Shown piece by piece: positions 27,648-37,900 of a DNA stretch of 64,000 nucleotides; position 1 is the stretch's first letter; every line of letters starts with the position of its first letter. Under the pieces are notes generated by a model that was given only the letters and a program-made list of their open reading frames with translations, was not told the DNA's origin and did no database searches. The position numbers and the translations under genes are program-made. Source of the DNA: DATMRS01 sp035566015 (GTDB lineage: Bacteria > Pseudomonadota > Alphaproteobacteria > Sphingomonadales > Sphingomonadaceae); contig DATMRS010000023.1 of NCBI GenBank assembly GCA_035566015.1, forward strand, positions 62,001-126,000. Reading direction: 5' to 3'.

Positions 27648-28580
27648 TCACTCCGTCGTCGGTGAAACCGCCCCGGCGGGCGACGGAGCGGGCGTGGGCG
27701 GCGTTGCAGGCGCGGGAGCCGCCGGCGTCACGCCAGCGGCCGGTACGGGAGAGCCGGCAGCCGATGGGCTCGCCGGGACCGGCGCGGCGCCGGGGAGGCG
27801 CGCCAGCAAGGCCGCCGGGGCAAGGCTCACATCCTTCACCGTCCTTTCGGCCGGGCCGAGCGGCGGGATGGTCGTGCCGCCGACGCTGATATGCAGCGCC
27901 TGCGGACGGCCGGTCAGGATTCGCGGGTCCTTCGCGGTTTCGGGCAACTGCCAGCTTTCGCCCACCGCCATTTCCTTCTCCAGCAGCCGCTCGCCATCCT
28001 TTTCATAGACGCGCAGCCATACCGGCTGGGTCGCGGTCAACAGAACCACGCGACTGGCGGGTGCAGGCGCGGCGGTTCGGGCGGCGGTACGCGGCAAGGC
28101 GGCCGGTCGCGCCGGCTGTCCCTCCAGCCCGGCGGCGAGCGTCGCACGCTCTTCCGGCCCTTCGCCAGAAAGGAGCCCGCCGCGCCAGACGGCGTAGCCG
28201 GCGAACAGAAGGACCGCGATCGCGACCGCCACATAAGCGAGCAGCCGTGAAGGCACCCGCGTCGGGTCCGCCGGCTCGAACGGTTCATAAGCGTAATGAT
28301 CCGTCGAGCGTGCGCCGATTTCCGCGCGGAAGTCGCGGGCGAGCGCGGCGCTGTCGAGCCCCAGCAGTTGCGCATAGGTCCGCACGAAGCCGACGCTGTA
28401 GGTGGCGGCAGGCAGCGCCGTATGGTCCCCCCGTTCGATCGCCTCCAGATGGCGCAGCGGCACGCGCGAGCGCGCCGCTATGTCATCGAGGCTGAGCTTC
28501 TGCGACCGGCGCGCCTCCGCCAGTCGCGCGCCCACGTCCGATGGGCTGCGTCCGACCGGCTCGGAATGCCTTTCCTCCAT
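27648..28580 (-). CDS. RodZ-like helix-turn-helix membrane protein (DUF4115)
   Basis: A 310-residue bitopic protein resembling RodZ, the cell-shape factor that connects MreB to the envelope. The N-terminal Cro/CI-type helix-turn-helix domain spans about residues 15-75 (LAEARRSQKLSLDDIAARSR). A single membrane helix lies at about 114-133. The C-terminal half is a DUF4115 domain (WLRVYEKDGERLLEKEM) followed by a Pro/Ala-rich tail. The ATG at 28580 has a GGGAG site. It sits between ptsP and cpoB on the same strand. Confidence 0.85.
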   Translation of the reverse strand: MEERHSEPVGRSPSDVGARLAEARRSQKLSLDDIAARSRVPLRHLEAIERGDHTALPAATYSVGFVRTYAQLLGLDSAALARDFRAEIGARSTDHYAYEPFEPADPTRVPSRLLAYVAVAIAVLLFAGYAVWRGGLLSGEGPEERATLAAGLEGQPARPAALPRTAARTAAPAPASRVVLLTATQPVWLRVYEKDGERLLEKEMAVGESWQLPETAKDPRILTGRPQALHISVGGTTIPPLGPAERTVKDVSLAPAALLARLPGAAPVPASPSAAGSPVPAAGVTPAAPAPATPPTPAPSPAGAVSPTTE

Positions 28581-28679
28581 GCGATCTCCCGTCGCTTCGC
28601 GTGAATTTCCGCCGCTTTCGCCGCGTCAGACCTTGTCACAAAAGGGCGCGCGCACGTCAAATGCTAAGGCGTTACGGTT

Positions 28680-30956
28680 TCATCCGATATTGACGCCTTG
28701 TTCGGCCGCCCATTCAGCCAGTTGCTCGCGCATGTCGCGCGGCGCGAGCGCCAGCCATTCGGGCATGCGCCGGCGCAGCGCCGACGCGTCGAGCGACCGG
28801 ATCATCGCCTTCACCGGCCCGATCGCCGCCGGCGTGATCGACAGCCGCTCGATCCCGAGGCCAATCAGCGCCATCGCCTCCAGCATACGCCCACCCATCT
28901 CGCCGCACACGCCGACCGGCACGTTCGCCGCCCGCGCCTGCGCCGCCACGCGCGCGACGAAGCGCAGGATGGCGGGGCTCAGCCAGTCGTAGCGCTCCGC
29001 CAGCTTGGGGTGGGCGCGATCGGCGGCGAACAGGAACTGGGTGAGGTCGTTGGTGCCGATCGACAGGAAATCGAGGCGCGGCAGCAGGATGTCGAGCTGT
29101 TCGGCAAGCGCCGGCACCTCCAGCATCGTGCCGTAGCGGATCGCCTTGGGCAGCATGCGATTATGATCGGCGATCCACCTGCGCTGCGCTTCGAACAGGT
29201 CGCGCGCCTGGTCGAACTCCCACGGCTCGGACACCATCGGGAACATGACGTGCAGCACGCGGCCCGCCGCCGCGTCGATCAGCGCGCGCGCCTGCGCCTT
29301 CATCAGCGCGTCGCGTTCCAGCGCGAGGCGCAGCGCGCGCCAGCCCATCGCCGGATTTTCCTCGTCCCACGCATCGTCGCTGTTCATGTAGGGCAGCGCC
29401 TTGTCGCCACCGATATCGACGGTGCGGAAGATGACGGGGCGGGTGCCCGCCGCGTCCATCACGTCGCGATAGAGGCGCTGCTGCCTCTCCCGTCGCGGCA
29501 GTGTCGCCGAGACGAGAAACTGGAATTCGGTGCGGAACAGGCCGATGCCGTCGGCGCCCGTCACGTCGAGCGAGGCGACATCGTCGCGCAGGCCCGCATT
29601 CATCATCAGCGTGATCCGCGTGCCGTCCTTCGTCACCGGCGGCAGATCGCGCATCGCGGCGAATTCGGCGCGGCGCTTCTGGCCGATCGCCAGCTTCGCG
29701 TCGAACGCCTCGGCCACCTGCGTGCTGGGACGGACGAAGACCGCGCCCTGAGCGCCGTCGATCAGGACGAGATCGCCTTCCGACACGCAATGCCGGATAT
29801 CGCGCACGCGCCCCACCACCGGCACGCCCATCGCCCGCGCCACGATGGTGACATGCGCGGTCAGCGATCCTTCCTCCAGCACCACGCCCTTCAGCCGGCG
29901 GCGATCATATTCCAGCAGCTCGGCAGGCCCCAGATTGCGCGCGATCAGGATCGAATCCTGCCTGAGGCCGAACTGCGCCGCCGTGCCGACCTGTCCCGCG
30001 ACGATGCGCAGCAACCGGTTCGACAGGTCTTCCAGATCGTGCATCCGGTCGGCGAGCAGCGGGTCCGATATCTCGCGCATCCGCATTCGCGTGCGCTGCT
30101 GCACGCGCTCGATCGCCGCTTCGGCGGTCAGGCCCGAGTCGATCGCCTCGTTGATCCGGCGGCTCCAACCTTCGTCATAGGCGAACATCTTGTAGGTTTC
30201 GAGCACCTCCTCATGCTCGCCGCCGCCGCCGAATTCGGACTGGAGGGTGATGCGCTCGATCTGCTCGCGCATCTGGCGGAAGGCGGCGTAGACGCGCTGC
30301 CGCTCCTCCTCGACGTCCTCGGCCACCGTATGCTCGATATGGACGCGCGGCTGGTGGAAGACGACATGGCCGCGCCCCATGCCCTCGACCAGCTTGAGCC
30401 CCTGAAGCCGGACCGGACTGCCGTCGCGCGTCGCGCCGCCCCGCACATGATCGTCGATCAGGCCCGCGCCCGCGATCAGCTCGGCGAGCACCATCGCCAC
30501 CGTCTGCAGCGCCTCTATCTCCACCTCGTCATAGCGATCGGAGGCGATGCGCTGCACCGAGAGGACACCCACCGCCCGCTCGCGCCGGACGATCGGCACG
30601 CCCGCGAAACAGTGATAGAGTTCCTCGCCGGTTTCGGGCTTGTAGGCGAAATCGGGATGGCTGGTGGCTTCGTCGAGGTTGAGCGTCTCGACCTTCGCCG
30701 CGATCGTGCCGACCAGCCCTTCGCCCAGCGCGAGCTTGGTGACGTGCACCGCCTCCTGCTTCAGCCCGCGCGTCGCGAACAGTTCCAGCACACCATCGCG
30801 CAGCAGATAGACCGACACGACCTCGCTCGACAGCGCCTCGCCGATGATCTGGACGACCTTGTTGAGCTTCGCCTGCGCCGCCGAGCGCGACGCCATCACG
30901 TCGTGCAGGCGGGTCAGTATCTCCCGGGCGGCAGAGGTTGCGGATGCGGCGGCCAT
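28680..30956 (-). CDS. ptsP: Nitrogen-PTS enzyme I (PEP-protein phosphotransferase)
   Basis: A 758-residue EI-Ntr. It autophosphorylates from phosphoenolpyruvate and passes phosphate to NPr, feeding the regulatory nitrogen phosphotransferase chain. The N-terminal GAF domain covers about 1-165 (glutamine/2-oxoglutarate sensing in characterised members). The phosphohistidine domain has the active His in GSLTAHVTIVARA (about H368). The C-terminal PEP-binding TIM barrel shows GIGLFRTEFQFL, SIGTNDLTQF and VGVCGEMGG. All parts are intact. A 99-base gap separates it from the RodZ-like gene. Confidence 0.94.
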   Translation of the reverse strand: MAAASATSAAREILTRLHDVMASRSAAQAKLNKVVQIIGEALSSEVVSVYLLRDGVLELFATRGLKQEAVHVTKLALGEGLVGTIAAKVETLNLDEATSHPDFAYKPETGEELYHCFAGVPIVRRERAVGVLSVQRIASDRYDEVEIEALQTVAMVLAELIAGAGLIDDHVRGGATRDGSPVRLQGLKLVEGMGRGHVVFHQPRVHIEHTVAEDVEEERQRVYAAFRQMREQIERITLQSEFGGGGEHEEVLETYKMFAYDEGWSRRINEAIDSGLTAEAAIERVQQRTRMRMREISDPLLADRMHDLEDLSNRLLRIVAGQVGTAAQFGLRQDSILIARNLGPAELLEYDRRRLKGVVLEEGSLTAHVTIVARAMGVPVVGRVRDIRHCVSEGDLVLIDGAQGAVFVRPSTQVAEAFDAKLAIGQKRRAEFAAMRDLPPVTKDGTRITLMMNAGLRDDVASLDVTGADGIGLFRTEFQFLVSATLPRRERQQRLYRDVMDAAGTRPVIFRTVDIGGDKALPYMNSDDAWDEENPAMGWRALRLALERDALMKAQARALIDAAAGRVLHVMFPMVSEPWEFDQARDLFEAQRRWIADHNRMLPKAIRYGTMLEVPALAEQLDILLPRLDFLSIGTNDLTQFLFAADRAHPKLAERYDWLSPAILRFVARVAAQARAANVPVGVCGEMGGRMLEAMALIGLGIERLSITPAAIGPVKAMIRSLDASALRRRMPEWLALAPRDMREQLAEWAAEQGVNIG

Positions 30957-30993
30957 GCTACAGCGCTAACAGAAAGGCGGTGGGCTTTCCATT

Positions 30994-31011
30994 CGTCCCG
31001 CATGCGGGACG
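30994..31011. repeat. Perfect 18-base palindrome between nitronate monooxygenase and ptsP genes
   Basis: Bases 30994-31002 are the exact reverse complement of 31003-31011, with no loop. The palindrome lies 38 bases upstream of the ptsP start and 21 bases after the end of the upstream gene. It may be an operator or, as RNA, a weak hairpin; no T-run follows on either strand. Confidence 0.5.
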
Positions 31012-31032
31012 GGAGGCCACCCGCGCCCCCAC

Positions 31033-32052
31033 CTAGCCCGCGCGCCTGCCCAGCGCGGCCGCCGCCTCGTCCAGCAAGGTGGCGATGATATCGGCGACCG
31101 GCTCCTCGCGCGTCACCATGCCGACCGACTGGCCCGCCATCACCGATCCATGCTCGACATCGCCGTCGATCACCGCGCGGCGCAGCGCGCCCGCCCAATA
31201 ATGCTCGATCTGAAGCTGCGCCTCGGCGTGGCTGAGCCGTCCCTCGTCCAGCGCCTGCGCCACCTCGCGCTGCTTGGCGATGAACAGGTCGGTCGAGGCG
31301 TTGCGCAGCGCGCGCACCGGGATCACCGGCAGGCGCGGATCGATCTGGACGCTGGTGATCGCGTCGCGCGCGGGCGCGCGCAGGAACGCCTTCTTGAAAT
31401 TGGCATGCGCGATCGATTCGTGCGCGCAGACGAAGCGAGTGCCGAGTTGCACGCCCGCCGCGCCCATTTCCAGATAGGCGGCGATCGCCTCGCCGTGGCC
31501 GATGCCGCCCGCGACGAAGACGGGCAATTGCTCGCCGATCACCGGCAGCATCTCCTGCGCCAGCACCGAGGTGGAGACCGGGCCGATATGGCCGCCCGCC
31601 TCCATCCCCTCGATCACCAGCGCGTCGATGCCCGACCGGATCAGCTTGCGCGCCAGCGCCAGCGCGGGCGCGAAGCAGATCACCTTGGCGCCCGACGCCT
31701 TGATCCGCTCGATCGCGCCGCCCGGCGGCAGGCCGCCCGCCAGCACGATATGACCCACCTCATGCGCGATGCATCGATCGATCAGTGCGTCGAGATCGGG
31801 ATGCATGGTGATGAGATTGACGCCGAACGGCTTCGTCGTCAGCGCCTTCGTCCCCGCAATCTCGGCATCCAGCAGATCGGGCGTCATCGCCCCGCAGGCG
31901 ATCACCCCGAAGCCGCCGGCGTTCGATATGGCGGCGACCAGATGGCGTTCCGACACCCAGGACATCGCCCCGCCGAGAATGGCGTATTCGGTGCCCAGAA
32001 AGACCGCGCCGCGCTCCATCAGCGCGGCGAGGCGCGCGCGCCCCGCGCTCAT
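31033..32052 (-). CDS. Nitronate monooxygenase / 2-nitropropane dioxygenase family flavoprotein
   Basis: A 339-residue FMN-dependent TIM-barrel protein of the nitronate monooxygenase family, which oxidises alkyl nitronates such as propionate-3-nitronate. The N-terminal GGAMSWVSERHLVAAISNAG and GGFGVIACG, the EGMEAGGHIG phosphate-binding motif and the later VFVAGGIGHGEAI are typical. The start at 32052 matches the domain start; the frame is open upstream into the 3' end of the aspartate kinase gene. The family also includes enoyl-ACP reductase-like members (FabK), so the exact reaction is not certain. Confidence 0.86.
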   Translation of the reverse strand: MSAGRARLAALMERGAVFLGTEYAILGGAMSWVSERHLVAAISNAGGFGVIACGAMTPDLLDAEIAGTKALTTKPFGVNLITMHPDLDALIDRCIAHEVGHIVLAGGLPPGGAIERIKASGAKVICFAPALALARKLIRSGIDALVIEGMEAGGHIGPVSTSVLAQEMLPVIGEQLPVFVAGGIGHGEAIAAYLEMGAAGVQLGTRFVCAHESIAHANFKKAFLRAPARDAITSVQIDPRLPVIPVRALRNASTDLFIAKQREVAQALDEGRLSHAEAQLQIEHYWAGALRRAVIDGDVEHGSVMAGQSVGMVTREEPVADIIATLLDEAAAALGRRAG

Positions 32053-32083
32053 CCGGCCTTCGCCGGAACAGCGGACGCGCGGC

Positions 32084-33343
32084 TCACGCGGCCTCGGCCC
32101 CGTCGAGGCCATAGGCGGTGTGCAGCGCGCGCATCGCCAGCTCGGCATAATCCTCGTGGATAAGGACGCTGACGCGGATTTCCGACGTGGTGATGGCGAG
32201 GATATTGATGCTGCGCTCGGCCAGCGTCTTGAACATCGTCGCGGCTACGCCGGCATGGCTGCGCATGCCCACGCCCACCACCGAAATCTTGGTGACGGCG
32301 GTGTCGTGGATCACCTGCTTGTGGCCGATCGTCCCCTGCTCGCGCGCCAGCACGTCCAGCGCGCGGGCCAGCTCGGCCTTCGGCACCGTGAAGGTCACGT
32401 CGGTCGCGGCGCTGTCGCGCGCGATATTCTGGACGATCATGTCGACATTGATGTTCGCGTCCGCCAACGGCGAGAAAATCGTCGCCACCGCGCCCGGCCG
32501 GTCGGGGACCGCCGCCAGCGTGATCTTCGCCTCGTTCCGGTCGAGCGCGATACCTGTGATGACCTGCCGTTCCATCCTGTTTCCCTCGATCTCGTCCTCG
32601 CCGACGATCAATGTTCCGCGATGCCCTTCTTCGTCCTTCGTGTCGTCGAAGGAGGATAGTACGCGCACGCGCACCCTCTCCTTCATCGCAAGTCCCACTG
32701 AGCGCGTCTGGAGCACCTTGGCGCCAACGCTCGCCAACTCCAGCATCTCTTCATAAGTGACCTTGCCCAGCTTGCGTGCGCGCGGCACGATGCGCGGATC
32801 GGTGGTATAGACGCCGTCGACGTCGGTATAGATGTCGCAGCGATCGGCCTTCATCGCCGCCGCGACCGCTACCGCCGACGTATCCGATCCGCCCCGCCCC
32901 AGCGTCGTCACCCGCGTACCGCCGGCGATGCCCTGAAAGCCTGGAATCACCGCCACCTGACCCGAGGCGAGCGCGGTGTTGAGCCCGTTCGTGTCGATCG
33001 TCGAGATGCGCGCGCTGCTGTGCGCGTCGGTGGTGTGGATCGGCAATTGCCAGCCGAGCCAGCTGCGCGCGTTGACGCCCATCGCCTGCAACACGATCGC
33101 CAGCAGGCCGCTCGTCACCTGCTCGCCCGCCGCGACGACCACGTCATATTCGCGCGGATCATAGAGCGGCGACGCCTCGCGGCAGAAATTGACGAGCCGA
33201 TCGGTTTCGCCCGCCATGGCGGAGACGACGACGGCCACCTCATTGCCCTCGTCCACCTCGCGTTTCACTCGGGCGGCGACGTTGCGGATGCGTTCGATCC
33301 CCGCCATCGAGGTTCCGCCGAATTTCATCACGATACGGGCCAT
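32084..33343 (-). CDS. lysC: Aspartate kinase
   Basis: A 419-residue aspartokinase that phosphorylates aspartate, the first step towards lysine, threonine and methionine. The N-terminal kinase motif KFGGTS is at residues 7-12, with GFQG and GRGGSDTSAVAVA in the nucleotide/aspartate site. Two C-terminal ACT domains provide allosteric control, as in the alpha/beta-type enzymes. An alternative internal start producing a beta subunit is known in relatives but is not provable here. It is divergent from ubiG with 76 bases between, and 31 bases separate it from the nitronate monooxygenase gene. Confidence 0.96.
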   Translation of the reverse strand: MARIVMKFGGTSMAGIERIRNVAARVKREVDEGNEVAVVVSAMAGETDRLVNFCREASPLYDPREYDVVVAAGEQVTSGLLAIVLQAMGVNARSWLGWQLPIHTTDAHSSARISTIDTNGLNTALASGQVAVIPGFQGIAGGTRVTTLGRGGSDTSAVAVAAAMKADRCDIYTDVDGVYTTDPRIVPRARKLGKVTYEEMLELASVGAKVLQTRSVGLAMKERVRVRVLSSFDDTKDEEGHRGTLIVGEDEIEGNRMERQVITGIALDRNEAKITLAAVPDRPGAVATIFSPLADANINVDMIVQNIARDSAATDVTFTVPKAELARALDVLAREQGTIGHKQVIHDTAVTKISVVGVGMRSHAGVAATMFKTLAERSINILAITTSEIRVSVLIHEDYAELAMRALHTAYGLDGAEAA

Positions 33344-33419
33344 GGGTCACGAATCTCGATAAAGTGCGTTGAAATGCGCCCGGGACAGGCGCGCGCCGTC
33401 CTGATAGGGAGGGGGTCCG

Positions 33420-34160
33420 ATGAACGCAAGCACAGCCGATATGCCCGCAACGATTGATCCCGCCGAAGCCGCCCATTTCGGCGCGCTCGCCGCCGACTGG
33501 TGGGACCCGAAAGGCCGTTCGGCGATGCTCCACCGGCTGAATCCCGCGCGGCTCGGCTATATCCGCGCGCGGATAGACACGCATTGGCCGGGCGATCCCG
33601 CCGCTTTCCGTCCGCTCGCCGGCAAGACGGCGCTCGACGTCGGTTGCGGCGCGGGTCTGCTCGCCGAGCCGCTGGCGCGACTGGGCGCCAGCGTCACCGG
33701 CCTCGATGCGGCGGCGGAAAATATCGCCGTCGCGCGTGCGCATGCCGAACCTCAGCGCCTAGCGATCGACTATCGTGTCGGCGGCATAGAGAGGTTGCGG
33801 GACGAGCGCTTCGATCTCGTCACCTCGATGGAGGTGATCGAGCATGTCACCGATCCCGCTGTCTTCGTGCGCGGCCTCGCGGCGGCGCTGGCCGATGGCG
33901 GGCTGCTGATTCTTTCGACACCGAACCGCACGCCCTTCTCGCGCCTCGCGCTCATCACGATCGGCGAAGGCAGCGGCCAGATTCCCCGCGGCACGCACGA
34001 CTGGTCCAAATTCCTGAAGCCCGAGGAACTGACCGCGCTACTGGAGGAGGCAGGGCTACAGGTGGTCGACCGCACCGGCCTCAGCTTCTCGCCCGGCCGG
34101 GGCTTCGCCGCGGGCGGGAGCGAGGCGCTCGACTATCTGGTAAGCGCCATCCGCGCCTGA
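33420..34160 (+). CDS. ubiG: Bifunctional 2-polyprenyl-6-hydroxyphenol methylase / 3-demethylubiquinol 3-O-methyltransferase
   Basis: A 246-residue class I SAM methyltransferase performing both O-methylations in ubiquinone synthesis. The N-terminal HFGALAADWWDPKG is typical of UbiG, motif I is LDVGCGAGLL at residues 72-81, and the post motifs include TSMEVIEHV and LSTPNRTPFS. The start ATG is preceded by a strong GGGAGGGG site. The gene lies divergently beside aspartate kinase and converges on a glutathione transferase gene 12 bases away. Confidence 0.96.
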   Translation: MNASTADMPATIDPAEAAHFGALAADWWDPKGRSAMLHRLNPARLGYIRARIDTHWPGDPAAFRPLAGKTALDVGCGAGLLAEPLARLGASVTGLDAAAENIAVARAHAEPQRLAIDYRVGGIERLRDERFDLVTSMEVIEHVTDPAVFVRGLAAALADGGLLILSTPNRTPFSRLALITIGEGSGQIPRGTHDWSKFLKPEELTALLEEAGLQVVDRTGLSFSPGRGFAAGGSEALDYLVSAIRA

Positions 34161-34172
34161 TCTGCCGCGATC

Positions 34173-34850
34173 CTACTCCCAGAAATCGACCTTGTCATAA
34201 TGGCCGGGCGGCGAGACGATCTCCATCCGCTCGCCCAGCAGCGGGCGGAAGCTGGGGCGTGATTTGAGCGCGGCGTACCATTCCTTCGTGCGGTCATGCC
34301 CGCGCCAGTCGAGCCCGCCCAGATAGTCCGCCACCGACAGATGCGCCGCCGCCGTCAGGTCCGCGAGGCTGAGCACCGCCCCCCCGATCCAGCGGCGATG
34401 GTCGAGCAGATAATCGACATAATCCATGTGCGCATTGGCAAGCTTCATCGATTCGCGCAGCGCCTTGGCATCCGGCGGGATGCGATGGACGATCCGCTTC
34501 AGCAAGCGTTCGTGCATCAGCGGCGCCACCACCTCGGCAAACATCTTCTCGTCGAACCAGGCGATGAGGCGGCGTATCTCCGCCCGGTTGGCCGCCGTGC
34601 CGGGCAGCATCGAGCTGCGCTCCACCGTCTCCTCGAAATATTCGCAGATCGCCGACGAGTTGATGAGCGTGATGCCGGCCGCTGAATCGACCATCACCGG
34701 CGTCTGCCCCATCGGGTTCATGTCGATGAACTCGTCACGCTGGAGCCAGGGCGATTCGCGGACGAGTTCGTAGCCGACCGCCTTCTCGCCAAGAAGGAGG
34801 CGGACCTTGCGCGAGAAGGGACAGAGCGGGAATTGGAAAAGCTGCCACAT
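34173..34850 (-). CDS. Glutathione S-transferase family protein
   Basis: A 225-residue GST. The N-terminal thioredoxin-like domain begins with LFQFPLCPFSRKVRLLL, where the CPFS motif suggests a cysteine/serine-type (omega- or beta-like) active site, and contains the conserved NPMGQTPVMVD cis-proline segment. The all-alpha C-terminal domain contains SLADLTAAAHLSVADYL. Substrates are unknown. Omega-like GSTs often act as glutathione-dependent reductases rather than transferases. Confidence 0.87.
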   Translation of the reverse strand: MWQLFQFPLCPFSRKVRLLLGEKAVGYELVRESPWLQRDEFIDMNPMGQTPVMVDSAAGITLINSSAICEYFEETVERSSMLPGTAANRAEIRRLIAWFDEKMFAEVVAPLMHERLLKRIVHRIPPDAKALRESMKLANAHMDYVDYLLDHRRWIGGAVLSLADLTAAAHLSVADYLGGLDWRGHDRTKEWYAALKSRPSFRPLLGERMEIVSPPGHYDKVDFWE

Positions 34851-34882
34851 GGAATGCGGACTCTTAACGCGATCGGCGGGGG

Positions 34883-34915
34883 ATGCCAGCGCGATCAGGA
34901 AAATCGCGCTGGCAT
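34883..34915 (-). terminator. Strong hairpin downstream of gltB
   Basis: A perfect 13-base-pair stem (34883-34895 with 34903-34915) with a 7-base loop lies 21 bases after the gltB stop on the minus strand, before the GST gene start. No T-run follows, so it may be a factor-dependent terminator or an mRNA 3'-end stabiliser. It would also lie in the GST leader only if transcription began upstream of it. Confidence 0.5.
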
Positions 34916-34936
34916 GGCGTCGGATTCACGCGCCTT

Positions 34937-37900
34937 TCATTCGGCGGCCTGCAATTCCCCTTCCTCGTCGCTGAGCGGATGATCCAGCCGGCCGACCATC
35001 TCCTTCGGGCAAATCTGCCAGAAGCGCCCCCGCCAGCGATCCCAATCATCGAGCACGCTGTTCGACCATTGGCTGTCGGTCGCCACCGCATGCTCCGCGA
35101 TCAGGCCCTTCAGATGCTGCTCCCACCAGGCGGAATTGAGCCGCTGCCAGACGATGCTGCCCGGATTGGCGCGACGTTCGAAATCGCCATCCTCATCGAG
35201 GACGAAGGCCATGCCGCCCGTCATGCCCGCACCGAAATTCTCGCCCGTGCGGCCGAGGATCACGGCGGTGCCGCCCGTCATATATTCGCAGCCGTTCGCG
35301 CCGCAGCCCTCGATCACCACGGTCGCCCCCGAGTTGCGCACCGCGAAACGCTCGCCCGCGCGGCCGGCGGCAAACAGCTTGCCCGCCGTCGCGCCATAGA
35401 GGACGGTGTTGCCGATGATCGTGTTCGATCGCGTATCGAGTGGTGAGGACACCATCGGCCGCACGACGATGATGCCGCCCGACAGGCCCTTGCCGACATA
35501 ATCGTTGGCGTCGCCGAACACTTCGAGCTTTAGTCCCTTCACCGCGAAGGCGCCGAGCGACTGGCCCGCCGAGCCGCGCAGGCGGACCTGAACGTGCCCG
35601 TCGGCCAGCTTCGACATGCCGAAAGTGCGCGTGATTTCCGACGAGAAGCGCGTGCCCACCGCGCGATGCGTGTTGCGCACCGTATAGGTAAGCTGCATCT
35701 TCTCGCCGCGTTCGAACACGGCGCGCGCATCCTGAATCATCTGCGCATCGAGGCTGTCGGGCACCTCGTTGCGCGGCGTCTCCAGGTTGAAACGGCGCAT
35801 ATGATCGGGCGCGTCGACCTTGGCGAGGATCGGGTTGAGATCGAGATCGTCGAGATGCTCGGCGCCGCGGCTGACCTGGCGCAGCAACTCGGTGCGGCCG
35901 ATCACCTCGTCGAGGCTGCGGACCCCGAGCTTCGACAGGATCTCGCGCACCTCCTCGGCGATGAAGGTCATCAGGTTGATGACCTTCTCCGGCGTGCCGA
36001 CGAACTTCTCGCGCAGCTTCGGGTCCTGCGTGCAGACGCCGACCGGGCAGGTGTTCGAATGGCACTGGCGCACCATGATGCACCCCATCGCGACGAGGCT
36101 GAGCGTGCCGATGCCGAACTCCTCCGCGCCGAGGATCGCGGCTATGACGATGTCGCGCCCCGTCTTCAGCCCGCCGTCGGTGCGCAGCTTCACCCGATGG
36201 CGCAAGCCGTTCAGGGTCAGCACCTGATTGGTTTCGGTCAGCCCCATTTCCCAGGGCGTGCCGGCATATTTGATCGATGTCTGCGGCGACGCGCCGGTGC
36301 CGCCGACATGGCCCGAGATCAGGATCACGTCGGCATGCGCCTTCGCGACCCCCGCCGCCACCGTGCCGATGCCGGCCGAGGAGACGAGCTTCACGCAGAC
36401 CCGCGCGCGCGTGTTGATCTGCTTCAGATCGTAAATAAGCTGCGCGAGGTCCTCGATCGAATAGATATCGTGATGCGGTGGCGGCGAAATCAGCATCACG
36501 CCGGGCGTAGAATGACGCAACTTGGCGATTTCCACCGTCACCTTGAAGCCGGGAAGCTGCCCGCCTTCGCCGGGTTTCGCGCCCTGCGCCACCTTGATCT
36601 CGATCTCCTCGGCGGCATTCAGATATTCCGCCGTCACGCCGAAACGCCCCGACGCGATCTGCTTGATGACCGAATTGGCGTTGTCGCCATTTTCATAGGG
36701 TTTGAACCGCTTACGGTCCTCTCCACCCTCCCCGGATACGGCCTTGGCGCCGATCCGGTTCATCGCGATCGCCAGCGTTTCATGCGCCTCGGGGCTGAGC
36801 GCGCCCAGCGACATGCCTGGCGTCACGAACCGCTTGCGGATTTCGGTGATCGCTTCGACCGTGTCGATCGGGATCGCCTCGCGCGCCCAGTTGAACTCCA
36901 GCAGATCGCGCAGGTAGACGGGCGGCAGGTCCTTCACCCCGCGCGAAAATTGCAGATAGGTAGAGAAGCTGTCGGTCGACACCGACGTTTGCAGCAGATG
37001 CATCAGCTGCGCCGAATAGGCATGCGCCTCGCCGCCCGCGCGCTGGCGATAGAAGCCGCCGATCGGCAGCATCGTCACCGCGCTGTCGAACGCCGCCTCG
37101 TGCCGCACGATCGCGTTATGCTGGAGCGAGGCATAGCCTTCGCCCGAAATCTTCACCGGCATGCCGGGAAACATGTCGTTCACCAGCGCGCGGCTGAGGC
37201 CCACCGCCTCGAAATTATAGCCACCGCGATAGCTGGAGATCACCGCGATCCCCATCTTCGACATGATCTTGAGCAGCCCGTCGTCGACGGCCTTGCGGTA
37301 ATTTTTCAGGCACTGCTCATAGCCCAGATCGCCGAACAGCCCGCGCGCATGGCGATCCGCGATCGTCGCTTCGGCCAGATAGGCGTTCACCGTCGTCGCG
37401 CCGACGCCGATCAGCACCGCGAAATAATGCGTGTCGAGGCATTCGGCCGACCGCACATTGACCGACGCATAGGAACGCAGGCCCTTGCGGACGAGATGCG
37501 TGTGAACGGCGGCCGCCGCCAGCACCATCGGAATGGCGACACGATCCGGCCCGACATCCTCGTCGGTCAGGAACAATTCGGTGTGGCCTTCGCGCACAGC
37601 CTTTTCCGCCTCGGCGCGGACATGGGCGATCGCGGTGCGCAGCGCATCCGTGCTACCGCCGACCGCGAAGGTACAGTCGATCGAGGCGGCGTGCGGCCCG
37701 AAATGCCCGCGCAGCCGGTGCCAGTCGGCGCTCGTCAGCACCGGCGAGTCGAGCACCAGCACGTTCGACTGCGTGCCTTCGCAATCCAGAATGTTGGCGA
37801 GATTGCCGAACCGCGTCTTGAGACTCATCACATGCGTCTCACGCAGCGAATCGATCGGCGGATTCGTCACCTGGCTGAAATTCTGCCGGAAGAAATGGCT

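Noticed and set aside
28698..31088. A 796-residue open frame opposite ptsP
   Set aside because: Shadow frame with the same Arg/His/Ala-rich composition; ptsP is certain.
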